This document shows positions 1 through 8,403 of a DNA stretch of 18,936 nucleotides, piece by piece; position 1 is the stretch's first letter; each line of letters starts with the position of its first letter. The DNA comes from Thalassiosira profunda. Lineage: Eukaryota; Bacillariophyta; Thalassiosirophyceae; Thalassiosirales; Thalassiosiraceae. The stretch lies in contig JALLAP010000440.1 of the NCBI GenBank assembly GCA_036939355.1, positions 1-18,936 on the forward strand, written 5' to 3'. Below the pieces are notes generated by a model that made no database searches, was not told where the DNA came from, and saw nothing but the letters and a program-made list of their open reading frames with translations. The position numbers were made by a program, and so were the translations under genes.

Positions 1-735
1 CTTCTTCTCCTTCTTCGCCGCCCTCTCGTCGTCGCTGCCGCTTCCGTCTGTCTTTTTGGACCGTTTCTTGGCCTTCTTCCTCTCCCCCTTCGCCGCAGCG
101 GCAGCGTCGACGCCAGCATCGACAGCCCCATCGGCAGCACCGGTTGCTTCATCCTTCTCCTCGCGCGCTTCCCCGGTGATCCAATCCTTCGACTGCGCGT
201 ACACGTCGGCCTTCACCCCAAACACGGCGGCCATGTCCGCGGCACTTTTGCTCCGGAGGTCCTTCGCCTCCCGCATCTTCCGGGCGTGCCCGGCCTGGAC
301 CTTGTTCTGCGCCAGCCGCACCCCGCCCCCCTCATCGCTGCTCCCCCCATTCTTGGCTCGCCGCTTCTCTTCTCTCTTCTTGCGCTTCTTCTCCTCCTTT
401 TTCCGCCGCTTTCGCGCGGCCTTGTCCTCCTCCCCGCCACTGCTTCCACTCCCGCTGCCCCCGCCGTACTCCTCCTGCAGTTTGCTCAGCACCCCGCGGT
501 ACCCTCTGCTCGTCTCTGCAAACCCCTGCTCCCCGAACGCGTCGCTCTCGGCGCCGATGCCCAGGCTGTCCGCCCTCCTCACGGCGCGCAAATTGTGCGT
601 GGTCCCCTGTTGATTTTTGCCGAGGCCGCTCCCGTCGCCCTTCCATCCCATTTTGGACAGCATGCGCTGGCCGAAGGAGGAGGTGTCCGCGGCCCAGGCG
701 GCGTTGCGGGTGTCGGTGGCGGCGACGATGGTCAT
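1..735 (-). CDS. PINX1: PINX1/Gno1-like G-patch protein (3' part lies outside the window)
   Basis: The reading frame is open for 245 codons from ATG 735 to the window edge, so the C-terminus is missing. Residues 11-66 match the start of the PINX1/Gno1 family: a short NAAWAADTSSFGQRML segment leads into a G-patch (MGWKGDGSGLGK, residues 29-40), then a GTTHNLRA-like stretch and SLGIGAES. In yeast and animals this family works in the nucleolus, where it activates the DEAH helicase Prp43 for rRNA/snoRNA maturation; the animal member also binds telomerase. After residue 100 the protein is very rich in Lys, Arg and Glu, as is usual for the family's nucleolar tail. No intron is visible. It is divergent from the ARS2 gene across 345 bp. 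Family assignment is strong; the telomerase role is not shown by the sequence. Confidence 0.85.
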   Translation of the reverse strand, partial: MTIVAATDTRNAAWAADTSSFGQRMLSKMGWKGDGSGLGKNQQGTTHNLRAVRRADSLGIGAESDAFGEQGFAETSRGYRGVLSKLQEEYGGGSGSGSSGGEEDKAARKRRKKEEKKRKKREEKRRAKNGGSSDEGGGVRLAQNKVQAGHARKMREAKDLRSKSAADMAAVFGVKADVYAQSKDWITGEAREEKDEATGAADGAVDAGVDAAAAAKGERKKAKKRSKKTDGSGSDDERAAKKEKK

Positions 736-1080
736 GGCTGGATGCTGCTGCGCTGCAAACTGGGGGAGGTCGCAGTCGTTAGGGCGGCGTCGTTGGGGCG
801 GCGGCGTTTGTTGTTCCGCTTTGTGTGTTCTTTGTGCGTGTGCAGCCGCTGTTGCTGGTGTCGACTTGTCCCCTTCCTTTTGGGTGGAGGAGAGAGAGGG
901 GGTGCGAGAGGGACCAAGCCAGACGACCTTGCAACTAGTGCTTCTTGAATGTAGATGAGGCCCTCTATCTAACGCATAAACTGATATGTTTGTTGTTACT
1001 TTATTCATTTGCTTACACCTATCCCCCCCGCCCAGCCGCCCTCCTTGGCGTGGCTGCACCGCACGACACCTCTTCTTGCC
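736..1080. promoter_or_regulatory. Shared region between the divergent PINX1-like and ARS2 genes
   Basis: These 345 bp separate the two start codons and must hold both promoters and both 5' UTRs. The right half (about 960-1020) is AT-richer than either gene, with runs such as TTTATTCATTTGC, and is followed by a C-rich tract (CCCCCCCGCCC) before the ARS2 ATG. Out-of-frame ATGs occur at 945 and 986 ahead of the ARS2 start, but whether they are transcribed cannot be judged. I see no convincing TATA box or further gene. Confidence 0.5.
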
Positions 1081-4053
1081 ATGCCCCTCGACGAGTTCGG
1101 CCGCGAGATCCAGCCCGCCGGGGGCGGCGCGGGCGGGGGAGGCCTCCTCGACGGCCCATTGGAGGCGCGCCGCCATCGCTCCCCGGGCGGTGACCGGTCT
1201 CGCTCGCCCGGCAGAGGGGGAGGTGAACGTGACGGGGAGAGGTCTGACAGGAGGTCGTCCTCCAACGAAAGGAGGAGGGAATTCGACGAAGGCGATCGCG
1301 GCGGTCGGAATGGGAGGCGGGACCGCTCCCGCAGCGACGCGCGCGACGATCGACGCCCCCGAGGGGGAAGGCGGCCCCGCTCCCGCAGCCGCGGGGACGA
1401 CTTCGAGCACCGGCGGCGCACGCAGAGCCGCGAGCGGAGGGACCGACGGGGCCACGTAGGAGGGGGGGCCAAGGCCCACGCCTCGGAGAGATATGCGGAG
1501 GAGCCGATGTTATGTCAGTTTTTGTGGAGGAAGGAGCTGGAGGAGCAGAGGGCAAGGGAGTTGGAATCGAAGGGGGCGGGAGGGGCGGAGAAGGCGGCCG
1601 ATGATGATGCGGCCATGCAGGAAGAGAAGCCGGAGAACGACGCAGATCCAGAGGCACACGCCGAAACCGCCGACACCAACGCGCCGCCGCCCCTCTTCGA
1701 CTCCCCCGCCGCCGAAACCAAAGCTTACGAGGAATACGCCGCCAAGCACTGCCTCTCCTACGTCCGCACCTTCTTCAATTCCCACCTCGACGATCCGTGG
1801 TTCCGCGCCCGCCTTTCCCCCCTCGAACAATGCCGCGCGGCCCGCAAAGAGCGGGCGCGGGCCGCGGTCGAGGCGGGCGCGATGAAGAAGGAGATTGTCG
1901 CGAGTTTGGAGGAGGCGGATAAGGGGGCCATTCCCAAGAAGGACGAGGATGGCGGGCATCTGCCGCCGGCCAAGTGTGGCTTTGTGGCGGGGTGTAGGCT
2001 GGGGGCGGGGACCAAGCCCACCGCCAGCGGAACGGGGCCTGACGTGCTCCCGGGGGAGGAGGATCGCAATCTCACCGACCGCCACCCCGCGCGGGGGCAC
2101 CTTCACTCCTTCGTCCGCAATGAAGCGTGCGTCCGCATTGTGGACGTGCCGCCCCACGTGAGCGACGAGCAATTGCTGGCCACCCTCGCCGACCACTGCG
2201 GGAGCGGGGAGGCGCCGCGCGCGGTGTACAGCGACGACGTGTGCGTCCCGACCCACGACCGGTTGCCGTTGGACCCGTACCATCGCACGGCGTTCGCCGT
2301 TTTTTCCTCGTCCGCGGCGAAGGAGGCGATGCTGGCCAACCTCCACCGGGCCAACGAGGAATCCGACCGGCACGGTAGGGGCAGGAGGCACCGCAAGGGA
2401 GACGCAGCCCTCAGCTTGGTGAGTGAACATTTGTTGTCCTGGGGTTCTGGTTGTTTGGGGCGACATTTCAAACGACCATTTGAAAAATCAAATGGTCGTT
2501 TGAAACTTTGACCATTTGGAAATTTGAATTGAATTTTCAAAATGCAATTTGGAAATTCAAGTTGAATTTTCAAAAGTCCGTTTGATTTTTCAAGACAGAG
2601 TTTGCTCACTTGCCTGTTCTAACCATCATCTGCGACTGTTTCCCAAAGCCCCGCCTCCTCGACCTCGACATCGACTGCACCGACGTCTACGGGCGGAGGG
2701 ACGTCGACGCCGACGGCAGGGGGGGCGCCCCGCCGTCGGCGGACACGAAGGACGAGGGCGCGGGCCGCTTGCCGACGAGGCGGTGCACCGTCTTCGTGGC
2801 CACGGCGCCCCTGGCGGAAACGCAGCCGGTGAGCGTCCTGAGCGCCGCGGTGTCAAGTCGGGGGAGGATCTCGAAGGACAAAGAGGATGCAGCCGCGCTT
2901 TCCTCCCTCTTGGACGAAGCTCGCGGGATCCCCGCGGGGAGCCGGCTTGAGGATTTGCTGGCGTTGCTGTACCCCGGGAACGAGCGGGGATCGGTCGACG
3001 ACGAGGACTTGTTGGACGTGTCCATCGCCTATTTAAGGAGGGTGCACCTGCTGTCGTTCTACAACGGGTGCGCGGCGGCCGACAAGGTGGGCAACGTGCT
3101 GTCGCACGCGGACCACGCGGGGACGATCCATTTAAGGTTAAAGGACGCGGACGACATCATTGCCAAGTACGAGGAGGAGGAGCCGGCCGCCGTGGAGGAG
3201 GACGAGGCCGAGGCAGAGAAGGCAGGGGAAGGAGGCGCAGAAAGCACTACCTCCGAGGGAAGGCCGGATGCGGCGAAGGACCTGCTGGTATCGCGCCTCA
3301 ACGACAGCGTCGCCCGGGCCTTGGACCGCGCCAAGTCCCTCGCCGCCCGTGGCCCCGCCTCCCTCGTCGATCCCCCCACCGACGCCGCCGCCCGCGACGT
3401 CGAAACCGCCGAATCCGCCGCCCGCGAAACGTGGATCGAACGCCACCACATCCGCGACGCCGACGGCCGGGCCCGCTGCGCCTTCCACTGGTGCCGCAAA
3501 TTGTTCAAGGACGCGGACTTCCTCCGCAAGCACCTGCTCAAGAAGCACGCCGACCAATTGCGGGGGGAGTGCGCCAAGTGCCACGACGGTCCGATGATGG
3601 GGGCGTGGGACGAAGAGGAGGTGAGGCCGGTCCCGCCCGTGCTGGTGGATTGCGGGGCGCGGTTCGGGCTGGTCCCGAGCGCGGTGGTGGGAAGTGGCCG
3701 GCCCATGGCCGCGGACCCGGAGCCGGAGCTGTGGAAGGAAGAACAAGCGCGGATGGCCGCGGAGGAACGGCGGCGGAGGGAGCGGGAGGAGCGCGACCGG
3801 GAAAGGGAGGAGGAGGACCGGCGCCGGAGGGAGGCGGCGNCGGCGGCGGAGGGAGCGGGAGGAGCGCGACCGGGAAAGGGAGGAGGAGGACCGGCGCCGG
3901 AGGGAGGCGGCGAACGCCGGGGAGAAGCGGAAGAGCCACTTCGTCGATCCGGACGAAATGGTGGAGGAGACGGTGGAGCTCCGCTTCGAGCACGTGGAGG
4001 CGGTGGCCGCGCCGCCCAAGAAGAAGAGGAGGAAGAAGAAATCGCTTCTCTGA
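1081..4053 (+). CDS. SRRT: ARS2/SERRATE zinc-finger RNA effector protein
   Basis: Exons are 1081-2418 and 2649-4053, with a 230-bp phase-0 intron (GTGAGT...CCAAAG). A 72-bp assembly duplication at 3768-3912 must be collapsed (3839 joined to 3913); the frame then ends at TGA 4051-4053, giving 889 residues, close to the family's usual ~870. In order: an Arg/Ser-rich N-terminus (about 35-125); a family block ending FFNSHLDDPWF (about 229-241); an RRM-like region starting near residue 343 and crossing the splice; LLDVSIAYLRRVHLL-FYNG (about 566-587); a C2H2 finger (C723-x4-C728-x12-H741-x4-H746) in RKLFKDADFLRKHLLKKH; a charged helix; and a Lys-rich end. ARS2 couples the nuclear cap-binding complex to RNA processing, including miRNA pathways in plants and animals. 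The short C-terminal tail of animal ARS2 used for cap-complex binding is not evident. ATG 1081 is the first in-frame ATG. Confidence 0.9.
2466..2593. repeat. AT-rich foldback repeat inside the ARS2 intron
   Basis: Positions 2466-2483 (TTTCAAACGACCATTTGA) and 2488-2505 are perfect reverse complements, an 18-bp stem around an AAAA loop. Immediately after come two tandem 33-bp units, 2514-2546 and 2547-2579, identical at 27 of 33 positions. A further TTTGATTTTTCAA follows at about 2581-2593. The flanking intron pieces total roughly 100 bp, near the usual intron size here, and contain the splice donor, a CTAAC branch-like site near 2619 and the acceptor. This fits an insertion into a normal small intron. 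GACA occurs on both sides (2462-2465, 2594-2597), a weak possible target-site duplication. Confidence 0.75.
3768..3912. other. Assembly artefact 1: 72-bp copy, N, same 72-bp copy (in ARS2)
   Basis: Bases 3768-3839 and 3841-3912 are identical, separated by a single N at 3840. The extra 73 bases shift the frame in the region encoding the Arg/Glu-rich helix, so an uncorrected translation runs on in a wrong frame to 4097. Removing one copy and the N restores the frame ending at 4053. The coding sequence here is itself repetitive, which would make contig merging harder. Confidence 0.93.
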
Positions 4054-4382
4054 GGCCACGTTTTCGCGGGGCTGGCATTCTTACATCGCGTTCTTGATAA
4101 GCTGAAGCTATAGTAACCAAAGACTACTAAGAGGCCTCGTAGGGCTGCCCGTATTGGAATGGTGGCGCTGGCTGGAAGGCTAACGCTATTATACAGAACA
4201 GCGATGTTCATCTCTCTCTAGACATTTAGGTTGATTCTATCACAATACAAGTCGGAGGCAGCTGTGGACGCGAGCCGGTTGCTCTTGACAAATGCTCTGC
4301 GTACTGCCCTGGCGTTGACTTGTTCACTCTTCCTATCTTGATCTCGCAACTTCCAAGCGTTGCTGCAATGGGCTGGACCATT
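4054..4382. other. Convergent intergenic region (3' ends of ARS2 and the EF-hand gene)
   Basis: These 329 bp lie between two stop codons of converging genes. The composition falls from GC-rich to roughly balanced right after the ARS2 stop, as expected for 3' UTRs and terminators. I find no supported gene, RNA or repeat, and no AATAAA polyadenylation signal. Confidence 0.6.
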
Positions 4383-5909
4383 CTAACGAGGAGCCGCGGT
4401 GCACTGGCGGTACGAAAAGCCGGCCTCGCAGTGGGGGGTAGCAGGGTCGAAGTCCTCGCACATCGATTCGACATTCAGGTCAGCTTGCGCCCAGCACCCG
4501 GGCGGCACATCATCCATGTTGCACGGGACGGAGCACACGTCGTCTCCTTCGCACCCGTTGTCGTTCGCGCACTTGCACGTGAGAATGCCATTGTTGTCGT
4601 AGCACTGGAGGTTGGCGTCGCACTCGGTGGAGTCGGCGCAGGTCTCGCCGATTCCCTTGAGGGCGATGCACCAGGCGTTCGCGGGGGCGTAATCGCACAA
4701 AGGCGTGTCTGGAGACAAACTCGCGCAGTCCGCGTGAAGATCGGCGATCGCCCGGCACGAGGGCAGGGTGCTGCCGGTGTTGCACGGGACGGAACACGCT
4801 TCTCCCTCGGCGCAGGGGACGTCGTTGGCGCAGGCGCACACGTAGTTGTCAATTGCGCCGGTGTCGTAGCACTGGAGGTTTTCGCCGCACATATCGTTGG
4901 CAGGGTCGCAGGCGTCGCCGTTCGTCAGGACGGGGCTAGAGAAGCCGGTAGCGACGTATTTGGTGGCGCTGCCGTCTGTCTTCACTTCCCCGGCATCGTT
5001 CACAGGCTGCACGCTCTGCGACGAGCCATCCGCGTAGTTGATGGTGATGCCACGGTGACTGCTGCCACCGTTTCCGGAGTAGGTGTCCGTGGCGGGGCCC
5101 ACAACCGGGCACGGGTGGTGGTGGGTCCCGTCGAGGACGAGGGTGACAGATGCGGCATCCTTGCATGCTTCGACGAGGTCTTTTCCGTGCGCGAGGTCGA
5201 GCACGCCGGCGGAGCCGGTGCACACGGCCGATGTGATCTTCTTGCCGTTTGAACTCATGGTTTTCTCGCAAAGGGCGCGGTGGCGGCGGGTCAACTGGGG
5301 GCTGGCCTCGAAGACGGTCGTGGTGGAGTCGGTCGCTAGGGCCTGGCCCGTCTTAGAATCGACGAGCTTGCCTTCGGAGGAGGTCGTATCCTTGGCTAGG
5401 AAGGCAGCAGCAAAGCTAACCCCAACGTTGGCGAGGGCCAGGAGGCAGGTGAAGACGACGAGGCTGCGCGAACGGTGCGAATTGCAATGCAAGCGATGAG
5501 CATAAGATGCGATCAAAGAAACGAGCACAAGAGTGCGCACATCATACATTAGCAGCACTCACCCGATGACCACCTTCTTCACCTTGCCCAGCTCCTTCTG
5601 CACGCCCAAGTTCTGCTCCATCAGGTGATACATCTGGTCCTTGTTCAGGGTGCCCTTGGCGCTCTTGTCGAGCGCCTTGAGCGCGAGCTCGGTGTCGTCG
5701 AGGGTGCCATCGCCGTCGATGTCCCACGCCTTGGCCGACGCCGAGAGGGACTGGCGGGTCTTGGCCGCGCGGAGCTCCTGGGAGGTCTTGCGGGTGTAGG
5801 ATTCGACGGGCGCGGCCTCCTCGACGTCGACCTCGGTGTTGAAGGACACCCTGCTGTCGGCGGACTTGTCGGACGCGTCGACGTTGGTGGCATCGGGGAT
5901 AGGCGGCAT
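4383..5909 (-). CDS. EF-hand single-pass membrane protein with Cys-rich repeats
   Basis: Exon 1 is 5563-5909 and exon 2 is 4383-5463, with a 99-bp intron (GTGAGT...CGCAG) splicing within a Gly codon; the product is 475 residues. ATG 5909 is the first in-frame ATG. Residues 63-74 form a canonical calcium-binding EF-hand loop (DIDGDGTLDDTE), with a weaker second helix pair after it. Residues about 113-137 are a membrane segment (VVFTCLLALANVGVSFAAAF) followed by LAKDT, an arrangement I associate with diatom and other stramenopile proteins. Beyond it are about 340 residues that probably face the lumen or outside. They include two Cys-rich repeats (about 301-357 and 391-445) sharing NLQCYD, CxCAND, CSVPCN and P-C-A-ADL. 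A calcium-sensing cytosolic end tied to a disulfide-rich outer domain is inferred; no substrate or partner can be named. Confidence 0.75.
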
Positions 5910-6631
5910 GATGGAGGGTGGGTGATGGTGGGTAGAGAAGGAAGATTGGAGGGCGGAGGAGATATCGTCTTGGGACGAAGTGAAAATTGTGAGCGATGTC
6001 GGCTCGACGGTCACCTGTGCATGTGCATCATGTTGGTATCGTCGTCAAATATTCGAGGCGCCTTGTGGCTTCTTTGCGGTCGTGAAACCGATTGATCGGC
6101 CCCTGCATCTTGTGTTGACAATAGTACCGTTCGTCTCAGGGCTTATCTGTTGACAAAATTTAGTGACTCTGTGTTGTGCCCCTTGCTTGGCCCGGTCATT
6201 TCGGCGGGCCAGTATGAAATTTTCCCGAGCTGTGCAGCTTTTCGATGGCAGATAGTAGAATGGCCTGTTCATAGGCCCATCTTTCTAATCGTGAAGGTGG
6301 GTGAACAGCTGCTGGGTTGAAGAGGCCTGCTGTAGGTACTCTCCTGACGAGGGGCGGCCACATGGAGTTACACAAGAGTCTGATGTTAGCATGAGCCTCC
6401 CAGCAGATTGACAGTTAGACCTATGTGAGGAATTGAAAAGGGTATGGTGTTTAATGCCCCAAGAACGTCTGTATCCATATTGAGGGAAACAATTTTGTAT
6501 GGCTCCCCCCGGCTGGCCGTTGCTTTACTCCGCAGCGAGCTCGTTCTTAGCTCATTCGCTCGCGTTGCTCCCAACTTATTTGCAATGAATAGATTTGCGT
6601 TTCAACGTTCTCTCTCAAAGAAGATTGCGTA
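5910..6631. other. Intergenic region upstream of the EF-hand gene
   Basis: These 722 bp contain the 5' UTR and promoter of the EF-hand gene and the 3' end of the plastid-protein gene, both on the minus strand. Composition is near-balanced and no reading frame here has coding character or recognisable motifs. One small inverted repeat is visible: TGGCCCG/CGGGCCA at 6188-6211 with a 10-nt loop. No tRNA-like or transposon structure was found. Confidence 0.55.
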
Positions 6632-7711
6632 TCACTCGCCATCCACCCACCGCCCCGAAAATTTTCCGCACGGCAATAGCTTCGAGGAGGCGCCCAGCAT
6701 GCCCACCTTCTGCTCCACCCTCAACAGGCCTCCCGGGACGACCTCCAAGCCAGTCCCTTCGTCCGTCATTTCCAATGTCCCCGGCCGGTCGCCGTATCCA
6801 ACTCCGACGTCGCCGTATATGAAACCTTCTGGTATGCTGTACGTAGAGCTAGTTTTGGACGTGGTCGGCTCTCCCTGCGACCAGAATACCTTTTGTATTG
6901 TGCCCGTAGTCGTGACTGTTCGTCGATAGCCGCGGATGGGAACCGATATCCGTATTGTTTTGCCGTCGTCGGACAGCTTCCATTGTCCAGGTATATCCGT
7001 GTAACACACCTGCGACGCATCGTCGGTGGAATCCTCGCCGTCTGACCCGGCATACGATCCGAGTATCGTAACTTCCCCGCCCTCCAGCAGCTCGATTCTC
7101 ACCCTGGCGGTAGGATCCTTTGGCAGCGATACACCCAAACCTAATTGTCGATCCCGTACTGACACGTTCGTCTTGCTTCCGTACAAATCGTTGCTCGGAT
7201 CGCGGTCGGGCACTCCGGTCAGATATAGCGCCAGCTCCCAGTTGGTATTGACGAGCACCTCCGCGGTAAGCGGCGCACCCTTGGCAGCCTTGACCAACAC
7301 TGTTTGCCGCGCCTCTGGCTGTCCCTGCGCCTGTTGTTGTTGCTGCTGCGATTTCTCCTTCAATTGCGCCTCGAGCCACCGCTTTTGCACCTCCGTCTGC
7401 TCGGGCTGCCGCTGGAGGTTCACTCCAAAGTTCGCGGCGAGATCATCGCCCGGACCCTCGATGCTGCCCTTGACGCCGTCCTTGGCGAGGTTGTCGTCGT
7501 TGGAAAAGGCGTCCTTCAGCAAGTCGTCGAGGAAGCCGCGCACAGCCGTCGGTTGCCTCGATGACGATGCCCTCGGCGACGAAGCCCTCGGCGAGGCGGA
7601 TTGAAAGGCATCGACGGCGGCGCAAGCGAGGTAAAGGGCGGCCGCGATAGATGGCTGCCGTCGTCTGCCCCTTCTTCTCGGGCATCGGGGTCGTTGGGCC
7701 GCCATGGTCAT
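6632..7711 (-). CDS. Predicted plastid-targeted protein of unknown function
   Basis: A single-exon frame of 359 residues from ATG 7711 (a second ATG lies two codons on). The N-terminus has an Arg-rich n-region, a hydrophobic stretch (PSIAAALYLACAAVDA), then Phe and a Ser/Arg/Pro-rich segment (FQSASPRASSPRASSSR). This is the bipartite signal-plus-transit layout, with Phe at the cleavage point, used by algae with secondary red plastids. A Gln run (six residues, near 125) precedes the conserved-looking domain from NTNWELALYLTGVPDRDPSNDLYGS to the end, which is Gly- and beta-rich and ends GMLGASSKLLPCGKFSG. I do not recognise the family; it looks like a conserved stramenopile hypothetical. The frame continues upstream of the ATG but only from a TTG inside a repeat element, so that extension is rejected. 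Its promoter must overlap the foldback element 57 bp away. Confidence 0.75.
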   Translation of the reverse strand: MTMAAQRPRCPRRRGRRRQPSIAAALYLACAAVDAFQSASPRASSPRASSSRQPTAVRGFLDDLLKDAFSNDDNLAKDGVKGSIEGPGDDLAANFGVNLQRQPEQTEVQKRWLEAQLKEKSQQQQQQAQGQPEARQTVLVKAAKGAPLTAEVLVNTNWELALYLTGVPDRDPSNDLYGSKTNVSVRDRQLGLGVSLPKDPTARVRIELLEGGEVTILGSYAGSDGEDSTDDASQVCYTDIPGQWKLSDDGKTIRISVPIRGYRRTVTTTGTIQKVFWSQGEPTTSKTSSTYSIPEGFIYGDVGVGYGDRPGTLEMTDEGTGLEVVPGGLLRVEQKVGMLGASSKLLPCGKFSGRWVDGE

Positions 7712-7767
7712 CGACGCTTGGGCGGCGGCGAGGAGGAGTGTGCATTTATTTGCTTCTGGAAGATCAT

Positions 7768-8213
7768 CAATGGAGCTGATTTGATGATCACGTAACACCT
7801 CACGTGATTCACTCGAAAATCTTCGGCGAGCCAACGCGCGAAAGGAATTTCTGGTGAAACCGGTACAAAATCGGGGTATACCCCGATTTCAAATCGGGGT
7901 ATACCCTGATTTCAATCGGGGTATACCCCGATCTCAAATCGGGGTATACCCTGATTTCAATCGGGATATGGTACCCCGATCTCAAATACCCCGATTTCAC
8001 ATTTTAACGTAGGAATTAGTATATATGAAATCGGGGTATACCCCGATTGAGATCGGAATATACCCCGATTGAGATCGGGGTATACCCCGATTTGAAATCG
8101 GGATACCCCGATTTTGATTTTGTACCTGTTTCTCGTAATATCGCCGATAGGATTTTCTGGTGAATCACGTGCTATCACGTGAATCACGTGACCTCCACAA
8201 ATCAGCTCCATTG
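7768..8213. mobile_element. Foldback (MITE-like) non-coding element
   Basis: The 16-bp ends are perfect inverted repeats: CAATGGAGCTGATTTG at 7768-7783 and its reverse complement at 8198-8213. Inside them the two halves stay roughly alignable as reverse complements: TCACGTGATTCAC, GAAAATC, TCGGCGA and GGTACAAAATC recur in the same order in each arm. The centre is a palindrome array (7868-8112) split by a short AT-rich spacer. There is no transposase or other coding sequence, and no clear target-site duplication. The size, terminal repeats and lack of genes fit a non-autonomous foldback element. CACGTG occurs four times in its ends (7801, 8166, 8176, 8185). Confidence 0.75.
7868..8112. repeat. 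Array of nine palindromic units with ~22.5-bp period
   Basis: The core unit ATCGGGGTATACCCCGAT is a perfect 18-bp palindrome, present at 7870-7887, 7915-7932, 8030-8047 and 8074-8091. Variants with one or a few changes start at 7893, 7938, 7960, 8052 and 8097, and a half-unit lies near 7986-7997. Starts are 22-23 bp apart within each block: five units on the left, a spacer at about 7998-8029, and four on the right. Apparent reading frames through it are translations of the repeat and are not genes. Confidence 0.93.
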
Positions 8214-8403
8214 GTGGTCTTCCTGCAAAAAGCTGCGAAAAAAGATCCACTTCAAGGCGTACTTACGTACCGGGCTAAGTACGTACGCAATTCTCGATCC
8301 AGCATTCTTCTCACACGTCGGCAAGTTGGCCAGATGGGGGTACTCTCAAACTTGGTATTTATCTTTGCAGTATCGTACAACATAGCTTCTCTTTGCATGC
8401 CAT

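Noticed and set aside
3768..3912. Real tandem duplication in the ARS2 charged helix
   Set aside because: The same 72-bp-N-72-bp layout occurs at three other loci, and the duplication breaks the frame.
1019..4211. Long ORFs antisense to ARS2
   Set aside because: High GC suppresses stop codons in all frames; these have Arg/Pro/Ser-rich shadow composition and no family motifs.
4320..5252. 310-codon plus-strand ORF opposite the EF-hand gene
   Set aside because: The minus strand has the EF-hand, membrane segment and Cys repeats; the plus frame is a Val/Ala/Gly-rich shadow.
5910..6631. Possible tRNA or small RNA genes in the longer intergenic stretches
   Set aside because: No GGTTCRANTCC-type box or cloverleaf-compatible pairing was found by eye here or in the other gaps.
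6444..6929. 161-codon plus-strand ORF
   Set aside because: Overlaps the plastid-protein gene antisense and has no recognisable motif.
7712..7834. N-terminal extension of the plastid-targeted protein
   Set aside because: Begins at TTG inside the foldback element; the signal peptide begins properly at ATG 7711.
7868..8112. Regularly spaced repeats resembling a CRISPR array
   Set aside because: Units abut each other without unique spacers, are themselves palindromes, and lie in a eukaryotic genome with no cas genes.
7809..8250. Minus-strand ORFs encoding repeated RSGYTPIEIRVYPD-like peptides
   Set aside because: They are translations of the palindrome array and start at non-ATG codons or inside the element; no coding signal outside the repeat.
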